Shown here piece by piece: positions 54,068 through 62,289 of a DNA stretch of 64,000 bases. Under the pieces are notes generated by a model. The model had not been told where the DNA came from. It ran no database searches and was given only the letters and a program-made list of their open reading frames with translations. The DNA is taken from NCBI RefSeq assembly GCF_000292915.1, contig NC_018514.1, forward strand, positions 992,001-1,056,000, in the 5' to 3' direction. This DNA comes from Burkholderia cepacia GG4 (GTDB lineage Bacteria; Pseudomonadota; Gammaproteobacteria; Burkholderiales; Burkholderiaceae). Position 1 is the stretch's first letter. Every line of letters starts with the position of its first letter. The translations under genes and the position numbers were made by a program.

Positions 54068-54113
54068 TGTCCCGCCGCCGGCGTGCAGCGCCGGCGGCGG
54101 GACATTTTCGTTT
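54068..54113. terminator. Rho-independent terminator of pckG
   Basis: A 16-bp perfect stem (54068-54083 with 54089-54104) around a TGCAG loop, followed by TTTTCGTTT. It lies 42 bases after the pckG stop, and 40 bases before the end of the converging epimerase gene. Confidence 0.93.
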
Positions 54114-54144
54114 CAGCGTTGCGCATGCTGCGCCGGCCGTGCGC

Positions 54145-55050
54145 TCACGCGCCGCACTGCGCGACCACTTCGTTCACCGCGCGTTGCACGTCGCCGCGCC
54201 GGTAGCGCAGCAGCGCGATATCGGCCGGATCGGGTTCGTACGACACGACGTTGCCGCGCCCCGTATAGATCGCGATGTCCGGCAGCAGCGGATGCTCCTG
54301 GTCGAGCGCCGGCACCGTCTGCGGATTGCCGGCCGCGCGGAAGAACGCCGCGAAGTAGTCGGCGAAGCTCAGGTTCTCGTCGCCGACGAGATAGGCCTTG
54401 CCGGACTCGCCGCGCTGCAGCGCGCCCCAGATCGCTTCGGACAGTGATTGCGTCGAGATGAAGTTGCTGCCGCCGGCCGGCCCGTACACTGGCAGCCCGG
54501 CGAGCTTGCCCTGCGCATAGCCCGTGTACGCGGCGAACATCTCGTTGCGCAGCCCCGGCACCGAGCCGACCACGAACGGCGCATTCACGCTGCACACCGC
54601 GAACGACGGCGACGCGAGCGCGCGCACGCGTTCGTCCGCGAGATGGCGCGAGCGCACGTACGGCACGGTGTCGACGAGCGCCGGCGCGACCTGCGGATAG
54701 AAACTGCCGACCAGCACCGCGCGCTTCACGCCCGCGTCGCGTGCGAGTGCGAAGAAGCGCGGCACCGCGTCGACGTTCGCGCGCTCCCAGTGCGCAGCCT
54801 CGTCCGTGCCGGGCGGCAGGTGGCGAATGTCGTTGCCGGCCGCGAACACGACCGCGTCGAACGGCGCGAGATCGTCGCGCGTGAAGTTGCCGGCGACGTA
54901 GTCGCGCAGCAGCACGTCGAATTGCGCGAGCGCGCTGTCCGGCGCGGGCGACTTGCGCGCGGCGAGCGTCACGTCGTTGCCTTGCGCGCGCAGATGCAAT
55001 GCGGCATGGCCGCCGATGAGGCCGGTACCGCCGATGATCAGGATTTTCAT
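54145..55050 (-). CDS. NAD-dependent epimerase/dehydratase-like (extended SDR)
   Basis: A 301-residue extended SDR: IIGGTGLIGGHAALHL NAD-binding motif, a Ser in VGSFYPQ and YVRSR at the YxxxK position, where the catalytic Lys is replaced by Arg. The family includes sugar epimerases and 3beta-hydroxysteroid dehydrogenase/isomerases. It lies at the end of the leftward module with three SDRs and an NTF2-like gene, 97 bases from the nearest. Activity uncertain because of the Lys-to-Arg change. Confidence 0.8.
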   Translation of the reverse strand: MKILIIGGTGLIGGHAALHLRAQGNDVTLAARKSPAPDSALAQFDVLLRDYVAGNFTRDDLAPFDAVVFAAGNDIRHLPPGTDEAAHWERANVDAVPRFFALARDAGVKRAVLVGSFYPQVAPALVDTVPYVRSRHLADERVRALASPSFAVCSVNAPFVVGSVPGLRNEMFAAYTGYAQGKLAGLPVYGPAGGSNFISTQSLSEAIWGALQRGESGKAYLVGDENLSFADYFAAFFRAAGNPQTVPALDQEHPLLPDIAIYTGRGNVVSYEPDPADIALLRYRRGDVQRAVNEVVAQCGA

Positions 55051-55147
55051 GGTGTCTCCGCTGGTGGCGCCGCTGCGCCGCTTGAATTGAACCGACGATC
55101 GAACGGACGAAGCCGCACCGAGGCGCGGCTGCCGTTCGGCACGCTGC

Positions 55148-55984
55148 TCAGAAATTGAAGCCGTTGCCGGTGACCACCGGCATGTTGGTCCAGAAACCGT
55201 TCGGGTCGCGATACCAGCCGGCCGCCGCGAGCGCGCCGCCGTCCACGTGCAGCGTCGTGCCGGTGACCCACGCGGCGAGCGGGCTCGCGAGGAACAGCGC
55301 GGCGCCTGCGATATCGCCGGCCGCGCCGAAGCGCCCGAGCGGAATCCAGCGCGGGATGTGGTCGCGATGCTCGGCAGCGACCATCGCGCTGACCGGCACC
55401 TGCGGCGTCTCGGTGGTCTCCGGTGCGATCTGGTTCACGCGGATGCCGGCCGGCCCGAGTTCGAGCGCGAGGCTTTTCGTGAAGCCGGTCAGCGCGGCCT
55501 TGAACGATGCATAGACGGTGCAGTTCGGTATCGCGCGAAAGCCTTCGATCGACGATACGCCGACGATGCTGCTGCCCGAGCCGCGCTTGCGCAGCAACGG
55601 CAGCATCGCGCGCGTGACGATGAACACCTGGCGCAGGTTCACGTCGAACAGTCGCGCGATGTCGTCGTCGGTGTAGTCGTCGAACGGTTTCGCGATCTGC
55701 AGGAAATCGCCCACGTTGTTGACGAGCACGTCGAGGCCGCCGAAGCGCGCGTCGAGCGTCCGCGCGAACGCGTTGATCTCGTCGCTGCGCGTGACGTCGA
55801 CGGTGCCGACCAGCGCGTCGACGCCCGCGGCTTCGAGCGCCCGGCGCACGTCGAGTGCGCGCGCGGGGTCGAGTTCGGCCACGGCCACGCGCGCGCCTGC
55901 CGCGCCGAACGCTTCCGCGCACGCGCGGCCGATGCCCGCGCCGCCGCCGGTGACCAGCACGGTCTTGCCGGTGAATGAAATCAT
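55148..55984 (-). CDS. SDR-family oxidoreductase
   Basis: A 278-residue classical SDR: VTGGGAGIG, VAELD (NAD likely), NNVG in place of NNAG, Ser in VSSIEGFRAI and YASFK. It ends with a DGGALAAAGWYRDPNGFW extension. The start at 55984 (MISFTGKTVLVTGG) is family-typical. 37 bases after the SDR upstream of it. Confidence 0.86.
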   Translation of the reverse strand: MISFTGKTVLVTGGGAGIGRACAEAFGAAGARVAVAELDPARALDVRRALEAAGVDALVGTVDVTRSDEINAFARTLDARFGGLDVLVNNVGDFLQIAKPFDDYTDDDIARLFDVNLRQVFIVTRAMLPLLRKRGSGSSIVGVSSIEGFRAIPNCTVYASFKAALTGFTKSLALELGPAGIRVNQIAPETTETPQVPVSAMVAAEHRDHIPRWIPLGRFGAAGDIAGAALFLASPLAAWVTGTTLHVDGGALAAAGWYRDPNGFWTNMPVVTGNGFNF

Positions 55985-56021
55985 CGATTCACTCCTTTGA
56001 ACAGGAAAGTGCAGCGCCGCG

Positions 56022-56780
56022 TCACAGCGACGCAACGAGTTGTGCGTTGTCGATCCGCAGCTCCGCACCGTTCACGAAGCGCGATTCGTCGGATGCGAGG
56101 AACAGCACGAGATTCGCAACGTCCTGCGGATCGCACATGCGCGCCATCGGATCGTTGCCGATGCCGAGCTCGGCCGGATCGAGGCCGGGCATCAATGCCT
56201 GCGTCATCGGCGTCCAGATACCGTCCGGATGGATCGAGTTGCAGCGGATCCGGTAGCCGCTGCGCTTGCAGTGCACGGCGACGCTGCGTGCGAGCGCCGT
56301 CACCGCGCCTTTCGAGCCGGTGTATGCGCACATCATCGGCAGCCCGCCCAGCGCGGCGACCGACGACATCATCACGATCGAGCCCGGCGTGTCGTTGTGC
56401 TTCATTGCTCCGATCGCGTACTTGCAGCCGAGAAAGTAGCCGTCCGCGTTCACGCGCAGCACGCGCCGCCACGTGTCGAGGCTCGTGTCCTCGATCGAGC
56501 CGACCGGGCAGATCGCCGCGTTGTTGACGAGCACGTCGAGGCGGCCGAAGCGCTCGAGCGTCGACGCGATCGCGTGCCGCCAGCCGTCTTCGTCGGCGAT
56601 GTCCTGATGCACGAACAGCGCGGTGTCGCCGATCTCGCGCGCCAGTGCGCGGCCCGCGTCCTCATCGATGTCGGTGAGCACCACGCGGGCGCCTTCGGCG
56701 GCGAGCAGCAGCGCATCCGCGCGGCCGACACCACTCGCCGCGCCGGTGATCAGCGCGACCTTGTTTGCGACTCGATTCAT
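56022..56780 (-). CDS. SDR-family oxidoreductase
   Basis: A 252-residue classical SDR: ITGAASGVG, LTDID (NAD likely), NNAA, Ser in MSSVAALGGL and YTGSK; it ends NGAELRIDNA, with Asn replacing a Gly of the usual DGG. The start at 56780 (MNRVANKVALITG) fits the family. 40 bases downstream of the SDR at 56821-57678. Confidence 0.86.
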   Translation of the reverse strand: MNRVANKVALITGAASGVGRADALLLAAEGARVVLTDIDEDAGRALAREIGDTALFVHQDIADEDGWRHAIASTLERFGRLDVLVNNAAICPVGSIEDTSLDTWRRVLRVNADGYFLGCKYAIGAMKHNDTPGSIVMMSSVAALGGLPMMCAYTGSKGAVTALARSVAVHCKRSGYRIRCNSIHPDGIWTPMTQALMPGLDPAELGIGNDPMARMCDPQDVANLVLFLASDESRFVNGAELRIDNAQLVASL

Positions 56781-56820
56781 GTTCGATCGATCTCCGTTGA
56801 GGTTGAAGGAAGGCGAGTGC

Positions 56821-57678
56821 TCATGCGGCGCCCGGCGCACGGCCGGCCTTGACCGCGTCGAGCGCGGCCGCGCCGTAGATCTGCGCGATGGTGTCGTCGA
56901 CGCGCGGGTTGGTGCGCAACTCGTGGCCGCCGTCGACCGCGAAGCTCTGGCCGGTCACCCAGCCCGACTCCGGGCCAGCGAGATAGCGCACCGCGTGCGC
57001 GATCGCTTCGGGTTCACCGAGCGTGCCGAGCGGGATCTGTTCGAGAAAGCTGTCGACCAGCGCGCGGTTGTCGAACATCGGCGCGGTCGCTTCGGAGCGC
57101 GTGAGGCCAGGGCGCACCGCGTTCACGCGGATCCTCGCGCCGGCCAGTTCCTCGGCCGCGCCGCGCACGAGCGCTTCGAGCGCGGCCTTCGCGGTGCAGT
57201 ACGCGGTCAGCCAGCGGAAATTGATCTGCGCGGCGGTCGACGAGATGCAGACGATCGCGCCGCCGCCGCTGTCGGCGAGCCGCGGCGCGGCATGACGGAT
57301 CGCGGCGAACGCGCTGTGCAGGTTCAGCTCGAGTTCCGCGCGGAAACTGTCGGCGTCGTGCAGCAGCAGCGGCCGGAACCCGGCGCCGCCGACCGTCGGC
57401 ACGACGATGTCGAGACGGCCGTCGAGCGCCCACGCGGTGTCCAGCGCGGCCTGCAGGTCGGCTTCGTCGCAGGCGTCGCCGGCGTGAATCGCGACGCGGC
57501 TGCCGGGCACCGCGTCGGTCAGCTGCCGCTGCGTGCGTTCGAGCGCGTCGCGGCGGCGGCCCATCAGCACCACGGCCGCGCCATCGGCGACGAGCGCGTG
57601 CGCGCAGGCCGCGCCGATGCCGCCTGCGCCACCGGTGACGAGCGCGGTGCGGCCGGCGAGGGGAAGGGGCGGTCGCAT
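56821..57678 (-). CDS. SDR-family oxidoreductase
   Basis: A 285-residue classical SDR: VTGGAGGIG, LMGRRRD after beta2 (NADP likely), VPTVGGAG at the usual NNAG position, Ser in ISSTAAQINF and YCTAK, ending QSFAVDGGHE plus a 30-residue tail. It starts three bases after the NTF2-like gene ends, so they are one transcript. Confidence 0.85.
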   Translation of the reverse strand: MRPPLPLAGRTALVTGGAGGIGAACAHALVADGAAVVLMGRRRDALERTQRQLTDAVPGSRVAIHAGDACDEADLQAALDTAWALDGRLDIVVPTVGGAGFRPLLLHDADSFRAELELNLHSAFAAIRHAAPRLADSGGGAIVCISSTAAQINFRWLTAYCTAKAALEALVRGAAEELAGARIRVNAVRPGLTRSEATAPMFDNRALVDSFLEQIPLGTLGEPEAIAHAVRYLAGPESGWVTGQSFAVDGGHELRTNPRVDDTIAQIYGAAALDAVKAGRAPGAA

Positions 57679-57681
57679 CGT

Positions 57682-58098
57682 TCAGCCCTCCAGCGGCAGG
57701 TCTTGCGACCAGTCGACGTGCAGCGTGCGCGCGGCGAAGCGCCACGTGCCGCCGTCGAACACGCAGCGGTCGCGGTAGCGCAGCCCCCAGTCGAGCTTGC
57801 GCTTCACGCCGTCGCGCACATAGACGTGGCACGCGACGCCGTAGGTCTCGACCTCGGCCGCGTCGCCGTCGAGCGTGACGAGCTGGTTGTGCACGTGATG
57901 CTGGGTCGTCTCGTAGCGCTCGATCACGCTCATGCCGGCGACGATCGCGTCGCGGTCGTCGAAGCGGAAACCGGGGCCGTCGAGTTGCGCGTCGGCGGTG
58001 AAGAGGGTGGCGAGGCGCGGCCAGTCGCGCCGGTCGACGGCTTGCGCGTAGCGACACGCAAGTTCGTACAGCGCGTGGCGGGGATTCGAATCGGTCAT
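57682..58098 (-). CDS. NTF2-like (SnoaL-type) protein
   Basis: A 138-residue NTF2-superfamily protein, the shortest of the four, with Y17-x4-D22 (RYAQAVD), H67-H68 (TQHHVHN) and Arg in WRFAAR. The start at 58098 gives the usual length. It is first in a leftward transcript with three SDRs and the epimerase-like gene, mirroring the module at 48563-51634. Confidence 0.75.
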   Translation of the reverse strand: MTDSNPRHALYELACRYAQAVDRRDWPRLATLFTADAQLDGPGFRFDDRDAIVAGMSVIERYETTQHHVHNQLVTLDGDAAEVETYGVACHVYVRDGVKRKLDWGLRYRDRCVFDGGTWRFAARTLHVDWSQDLPLEG

Positions 58099-58551
58099 GC
58101 AGTGCTCCCGTGGTGGAACGGAAAGGGTCGGCCGCGTCGCGAGTGCGGACGCGGCGGCATTGCGACGTCGACGCGCAGGTTCGCATCGGACCGATCGATC
58201 CTCATCATCCATACGGAGCAGGGCAAGGATCGGGGAAAACACGGGGATCGACGGCTGCGCATCGTCCGATGCTGCGATGCAGCGGCGGGTAGGCGCCATT
58301 CGTCCGACGATCGCATGGCCAATCGCAACAGGCCGCGACAGGTGCTTTCCGGATTCGCGCGACGACCCGGTGGTGCAGCGATGCTGCAACGCGGCACGGC
58401 GCACGCAGCCCGCATCGCGTTTGCCCCTAGTCGAAATGGACGATGGCCGGCGGCCCGGCGCTGGCTAACGTGCAGTCATCCGGTGCCGCTGCCTGTGGCC
58501 AGTGCGCCGGAAGCGAACCGCGACAGCGGCCAACCGGAGGGGACGACGATC
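58099..58551. other. 453-base divergent interval
   Basis: No gene recognised. It holds the promoters of the leftward NTF2-like/SDR module and the rightward small secreted protein. A weak motif copy, GCAGCATCGGACGATG, is on the minus strand (58275-58260), and a strong one on the plus strand at 58427-58446. Confidence 0.45.
58427..58446 (+). promoter_or_regulatory. Candidate operator before the small secreted protein/flavoprotein genes
   Basis: CTAGTCGAAATGGACGATGG is the clearest copy of the shared motif (GTC, nine bases, GATG). It lies about 106-125 bases before the start of the small secreted protein gene at 58552. Confidence 0.5.
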
Positions 58552-58761
58552 ATGAGACTGACGACTCGCAAGCTGTGCGTATTGGCGATGGGCACGTTCG
58601 CGGCCATGGCAATGGCGCGATATGGAGCCGATCAGGTCCCGTCGCCACCGTATGCGGCCGGCATCCTGCAATGCCGCTCGGTCGACCCGAACGGCCTGCC
58701 GACCGGTTGCGTGCCGATCGATCCTGCGCACTTCGGTTTCGCCGCGATGCGCGGCATGTGA
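58552..58761 (+). CDS. Small exported protein, unknown function
   Basis: A 69-residue protein with a signal-type N-terminus (MRLTTRKLCVLAMGTFAAMAMA) and a short mature part with two Cys (ILQCRSVDPNGLPTGCVPID), which may form a disulfide. The ATG at 58552 follows GGAGGGG by 9 bases. It lies between the candidate operator and the flavoprotein gene, so it is probably cotranscribed with it. Family not recognised. Confidence 0.6.
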   Translation: MRLTTRKLCVLAMGTFAAMAMARYGADQVPSPPYAAGILQCRSVDPNGLPTGCVPIDPAHFGFAAMRGM

Positions 58762-59038
58762 CGCCGGCGCGGCCGCGCGCCGTGCCTGCCGAAAACCGGC
58801 GTGGCGCGACGGCGTATGGACGGCCTGCACGCAGGCGGTCGCGCAATCGCTGCAGGTCGGCCGGATCGCGCTGCCGATCCGGTGTCACGTCGCTCGACTC
58901 CTCGTACTCGCGCCACGACGCGCGGCTTGCAGGCGCGCCGCGCGCGCTCGCATCCGTATCAGCAAGGTCGACGGTCCGGGCGGTGCTGCGCCGCGACCGC
59001 CGCCTTTCACCGATTCCCTTCACGCCGACCCATTGCCC

Positions 59039-60535
59039 ATGTCATCCGAATACGCTTTGACCCGCCCCCTGAACGTCCGCGACGTGCATCGCTGGGACGC
59101 CGAACATGATGTCGTGATCGTCGGCTTCGGCGCGTCCGGCGCATGCGCGGCGATCGAAGCCGCGAGCGCCGGCGCCGACACGCTGATCGTCGAGCGCGCG
59201 TCGAGCTACGGCGGCACGAGCGCGCTGTCCGGCGGCGAGATCTATCTCGGCGGCAGCGGCGGCACGCCCGCACAGCGGCAGGCCGGCTTCAGCGACGACA
59301 CCGAGGACCTGTATCGCTACCTGATGCTCGCGGGCGGCCGCGACGCCGACGAGGCGAAGGTGCGCCTCTATGCGAACGAGAGCCTCGCGCACCACGACTG
59401 GCTCGTCGCACAGGGCCTCACGTACAAGAACACCTTCATCGCCGAGCGGATCGTGGAACCGGAAACCGACGACTGCCTGATCTGGTCGGGCAGCGAGGAA
59501 GCCTGGCCGTTCAGCGAGGTCGCCAAGCCGTGCCCGCGCGGTCATACGCCGCAATGGACGGGCTGGGGCGGCGGGCAGTTGTTGATGCGCGTGCTGGCCG
59601 AGCGCGTGCAGGCGCTCGGCGTCGCGACGCGCTACGACACGCGCGCACTGGCGCTGATCGTCGACGATGCCGGCGCGGTGCGCGGCGCCGTGCTGCGCGC
59701 CTACGGCGAGACGGCATTCGTGCGGGCGCGCCGCGCGGTGATCCTGTGCGCGGGCGGTTTCGCGATGAACCGCGAGATGGTGCGCCGGCACGCGCCGCAG
59801 TTCCTGCGTTCGGACGAACCGATCGGCAGCCCCGGCGACGACGGCTCGGGCATCCTGCTCGGCCAGAGCGCCGGCGGCGCGACGATCCACATGGACCAGG
59901 GCTTCGTCAGCCTGCCGTTCTACGCGCCCGAGTCGCTGATCCACGGGATCTTCGTGAACGCGCGCGGCCAGCGCTTCATCAACGAGGACGGCTATCACGG
60001 CCGTACCGGCCATCACGCGTTCCACCAGGCCGACGACCGGATCTACCTGCTGGTCGACCAGGCGACCTACCAGGAGCCGCCCGCGATCGCGCGGATCGGC
60101 ATCGCGGCGGCGGGCGAGACGTGGGAGGAAGTCGAGCGCGACCTGCGGATGCCGGCCGGCACGCTGACGGCGACCGTCGACGTCTACAACCGTCATGCGG
60201 CCGAAGGCGCCGATCCGCTGTTCCACAAGGCGAAGAAGTGGCTGAAGCCGCTGATCGAGCCGCCGTTCGTCGCGCTCGATTGCCGGATCGACTACGCGTT
60301 CTACCCGCATTTCACGCTCGGCGGGCTCGATACGCTGCCGACCGGGCAGGTGCTCGACGCGGCGCGCGCGCCGGTGCCGGGCCTCTACGCGGCCGGCCGC
60401 ACGACCTGCGGGCTGCCGCGCTGGGGCGCCGGGTACAGCTCGGGATTGTCGCTGGCCGACGCAACGTTCTTCGGCCGGCAGGCCGGCCGCCACGCCGCCC
60501 ATACGGCGAGCGACGCGTTGCGTAGCGCCGCATAG
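59039..60535 (+). CDS. FAD-dependent dehydrogenase, 3-ketosteroid-dehydrogenase-like
   Basis: A 498-residue FAD_binding_2 flavoprotein of the fumarate reductase/3-ketosteroid Delta1-dehydrogenase superfamily. FAD is bound at VGFGASG (28-34) with E52 and SSYGGTSALSGG; the substrate domain is in the middle, and the C-terminal FAD cap is GAGYSSGLSLADATFFGRQAG. KstD/Kst4D-type enzymes insert double bonds in ring A of 3-ketosteroids. It could also be another alpha,beta-dehydrogenase of the family. ATG at 59039 is chosen where the GxGxxG fold begins about 20 residues later; the longer frame from 58622 reads into the 5' region. Confidence 0.8.
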   Translation: MSSEYALTRPLNVRDVHRWDAEHDVVIVGFGASGACAAIEAASAGADTLIVERASSYGGTSALSGGEIYLGGSGGTPAQRQAGFSDDTEDLYRYLMLAGGRDADEAKVRLYANESLAHHDWLVAQGLTYKNTFIAERIVEPETDDCLIWSGSEEAWPFSEVAKPCPRGHTPQWTGWGGGQLLMRVLAERVQALGVATRYDTRALALIVDDAGAVRGAVLRAYGETAFVRARRAVILCAGGFAMNREMVRRHAPQFLRSDEPIGSPGDDGSGILLGQSAGGATIHMDQGFVSLPFYAPESLIHGIFVNARGQRFINEDGYHGRTGHHAFHQADDRIYLLVDQATYQEPPAIARIGIAAAGETWEEVERDLRMPAGTLTATVDVYNRHAAEGADPLFHKAKKWLKPLIEPPFVALDCRIDYAFYPHFTLGGLDTLPTGQVLDAARAPVPGLYAAGRTTCGLPRWGAGYSSGLSLADATFFGRQAGRHAAHTASDALRSAA

Positions 60536-60551
60536 CGCAGCGCCGGCGGGA

Positions 60552-60599
60552 TAACGACGCCGCCCCGGGCAACTGCGTTGCACCGGGGCGGCGCCGTTA
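60552..60599. terminator. Long bidirectional hairpin
   Basis: CGCCGCCCCGG (60558-60568) pairs with CCGGGGCGGCG (60583-60593); the inner GCAAC/GTTGC and outer TAACG/CGTTA extend it to about 47 bases with few mismatches. It lies between the converging flavoprotein and phosphatase genes, and probably stops both. Confidence 0.75.
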
Positions 60600-60624
60600 T
60601 AGCGGGGTGCCGGTCGGCCGGTCG

Positions 60625-62289
60625 TCAGCGGAGATCGAGCGCGTTCGTCAGGTCACCCGGCGGCGTCGCGCCGCGCGACGCGAACGCCTTGTCGCGCGCG
60701 GCGACGCCGTCGAGCGGCGCGAGCCCGTGCACGCGGCTGATGAAGCGCAGGATCGAGTTGGTGTCGTACAGCGTGTGATCGACGTAGCCCTTCTTCGCGA
60801 ACGGCGCGATCACGAGTGCCGGAATCCGCGAGCCGGGGCCCCAGCGGTCGCCGACCGGCGGCGCGACGTGATCCCACCAGCCGCCGTTCTCGTCGTGTGT
60901 CATCACGATCACGGTGTTCGCCCACTGCGGGCCGCGCCGGATGTGCTCGATCACGTTCGCGATGTGGCGATCGCCCGATTCGACGTCGGCATAACCCGCG
61001 TGCATGTTCAGGTTGCCCTGCGGCTTGTAGAACGCGACGGCAGGCAGGCGGCCCGCGTCGATGTCGGCGATGAAGTGGTTGGTCGACGGCTCGTCGCCGA
61101 GGCCCGCGTCGCGCAGGTGCTTGCGGCGCGCTTCGGTGCCCGGCGCGTAGTTCACGAAGTAGTTGAACGGCTGGTGGTGGTACTGGAAATCGGGAACCAT
61201 GCCCGTATCGCGGTGCTCGAGCGCATACTGCCACGCGCCGCTGTACCACGCCCAGTCGACGTTTTTCTCCGACAGGCGGTCGCCGATCGTCGCATAGCCT
61301 TGCGGCGGGATGACGCGATGGTCCGCTGGATCCGCATACGCGGCGTTGCCCGGGTCGGGCGGCGGCACGTAGCTCGGTTGGTACGGCGGCGCCATCGTGT
61401 TGACGCCGTAGCCGTCGGGCGTCAGCGGGCCGTCGACCGCGAACTTCGGCGGACCCTCGAGCGCGGACGCCGGCGAATCGGCGGCGGGCGTCAGCCGCGT
61501 GCCGGCCGGATCGTCGCCGTCGACCTTCGACAGCAGCTTGGCCGCGTGCGGATGCTTGTGCGCGTCCGGGTACATTGGCGGCTGCGCGGAAATCAGGAAC
61601 ATGTGGTTGAGCCACGAACCACCGAAGGCCGCCATGAAGAAGTTGTCGCACAGCGTGTATTGCCGCGCGAGGTTCCACAGCCGCAGCGTGTCGGCGGAGT
61701 TGCGGTAATGGCCCATCACGAGGCCGCCCGAGTCGGCCCACGCGGCGAACTGGTTGTTGCGGCCCGCGGCGATCTGCATCTGGTTCTGGTAGAAGCGGTG
61801 CCACAGGTCGCGCGTGATCACGCCGTTCGGCAGCGGCTTGCCTTGCGCATCGGCGATCCGGAACGGCGCGTTCGGCAGCGTGTCGATGTCGCGCTCGGCG
61901 ATCGCGTAGCGCTTGCCATCCACTTCCTGCGCTTGCGGCACGAGCCCGCCCCAGATCTTCGGCAGCGTCGGCAGCGGCGTCTTGCCGTCGCGATCGAGCT
62001 GCTGCGCATGCTCGGGCCGCACCTCGCTCAGCGGATAGCGCACGCCCGGGAAGTCGCCGTACAGGTTCGTGAAGCTGCGGTTCTCCGCATAGATCACGAC
62101 GATGTGGCGCACCTGCCGGCGCAACGCTTCGTCGAGCCGCAGGTCGGCGGCGGCGCGCGGCGCGCTGCCCGGCGTGGTTTCGCAGCCGCTGAGCGCGACG
62201 CCCGCGCCGAGCGCGGCGAGGCCGCCGAGCACACGGCGGCGGTCAGGATCGGCGGGAAGGTCGTCGGGGCGATCGGGGGTGTCGTTCAC
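60625..62289 (-). CDS. Tat-exported acid phosphatase/phosphoesterase, AcpA-like
   Basis: A 554-residue phosphoesterase (PF04185). The N-terminus has the Tat/lipobox layout RRRVLGGLAALGAGVALSGC, so it is probably a lipoprotein exported folded. The active-site Asn and metal residues occur in YAENRSFTNLYGDFPG and THDENGGWWDHVAPP. It resembles the AcpA acid phosphatases and phospholipase C-like proteins common in Burkholderia. The start is GTG at 62289, with GAGGAG 8 bases upstream; an ATG at 62376 would disturb the signal. Confidence 0.87.
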   Translation of the reverse strand: MNDTPDRPDDLPADPDRRRVLGGLAALGAGVALSGCETTPGSAPRAAADLRLDEALRRQVRHIVVIYAENRSFTNLYGDFPGVRYPLSEVRPEHAQQLDRDGKTPLPTLPKIWGGLVPQAQEVDGKRYAIAERDIDTLPNAPFRIADAQGKPLPNGVITRDLWHRFYQNQMQIAAGRNNQFAAWADSGGLVMGHYRNSADTLRLWNLARQYTLCDNFFMAAFGGSWLNHMFLISAQPPMYPDAHKHPHAAKLLSKVDGDDPAGTRLTPAADSPASALEGPPKFAVDGPLTPDGYGVNTMAPPYQPSYVPPPDPGNAAYADPADHRVIPPQGYATIGDRLSEKNVDWAWYSGAWQYALEHRDTGMVPDFQYHHQPFNYFVNYAPGTEARRKHLRDAGLGDEPSTNHFIADIDAGRLPAVAFYKPQGNLNMHAGYADVESGDRHIANVIEHIRRGPQWANTVIVMTHDENGGWWDHVAPPVGDRWGPGSRIPALVIAPFAKKGYVDHTLYDTNSILRFISRVHGLAPLDGVAARDKAFASRGATPPGDLTNALDLR

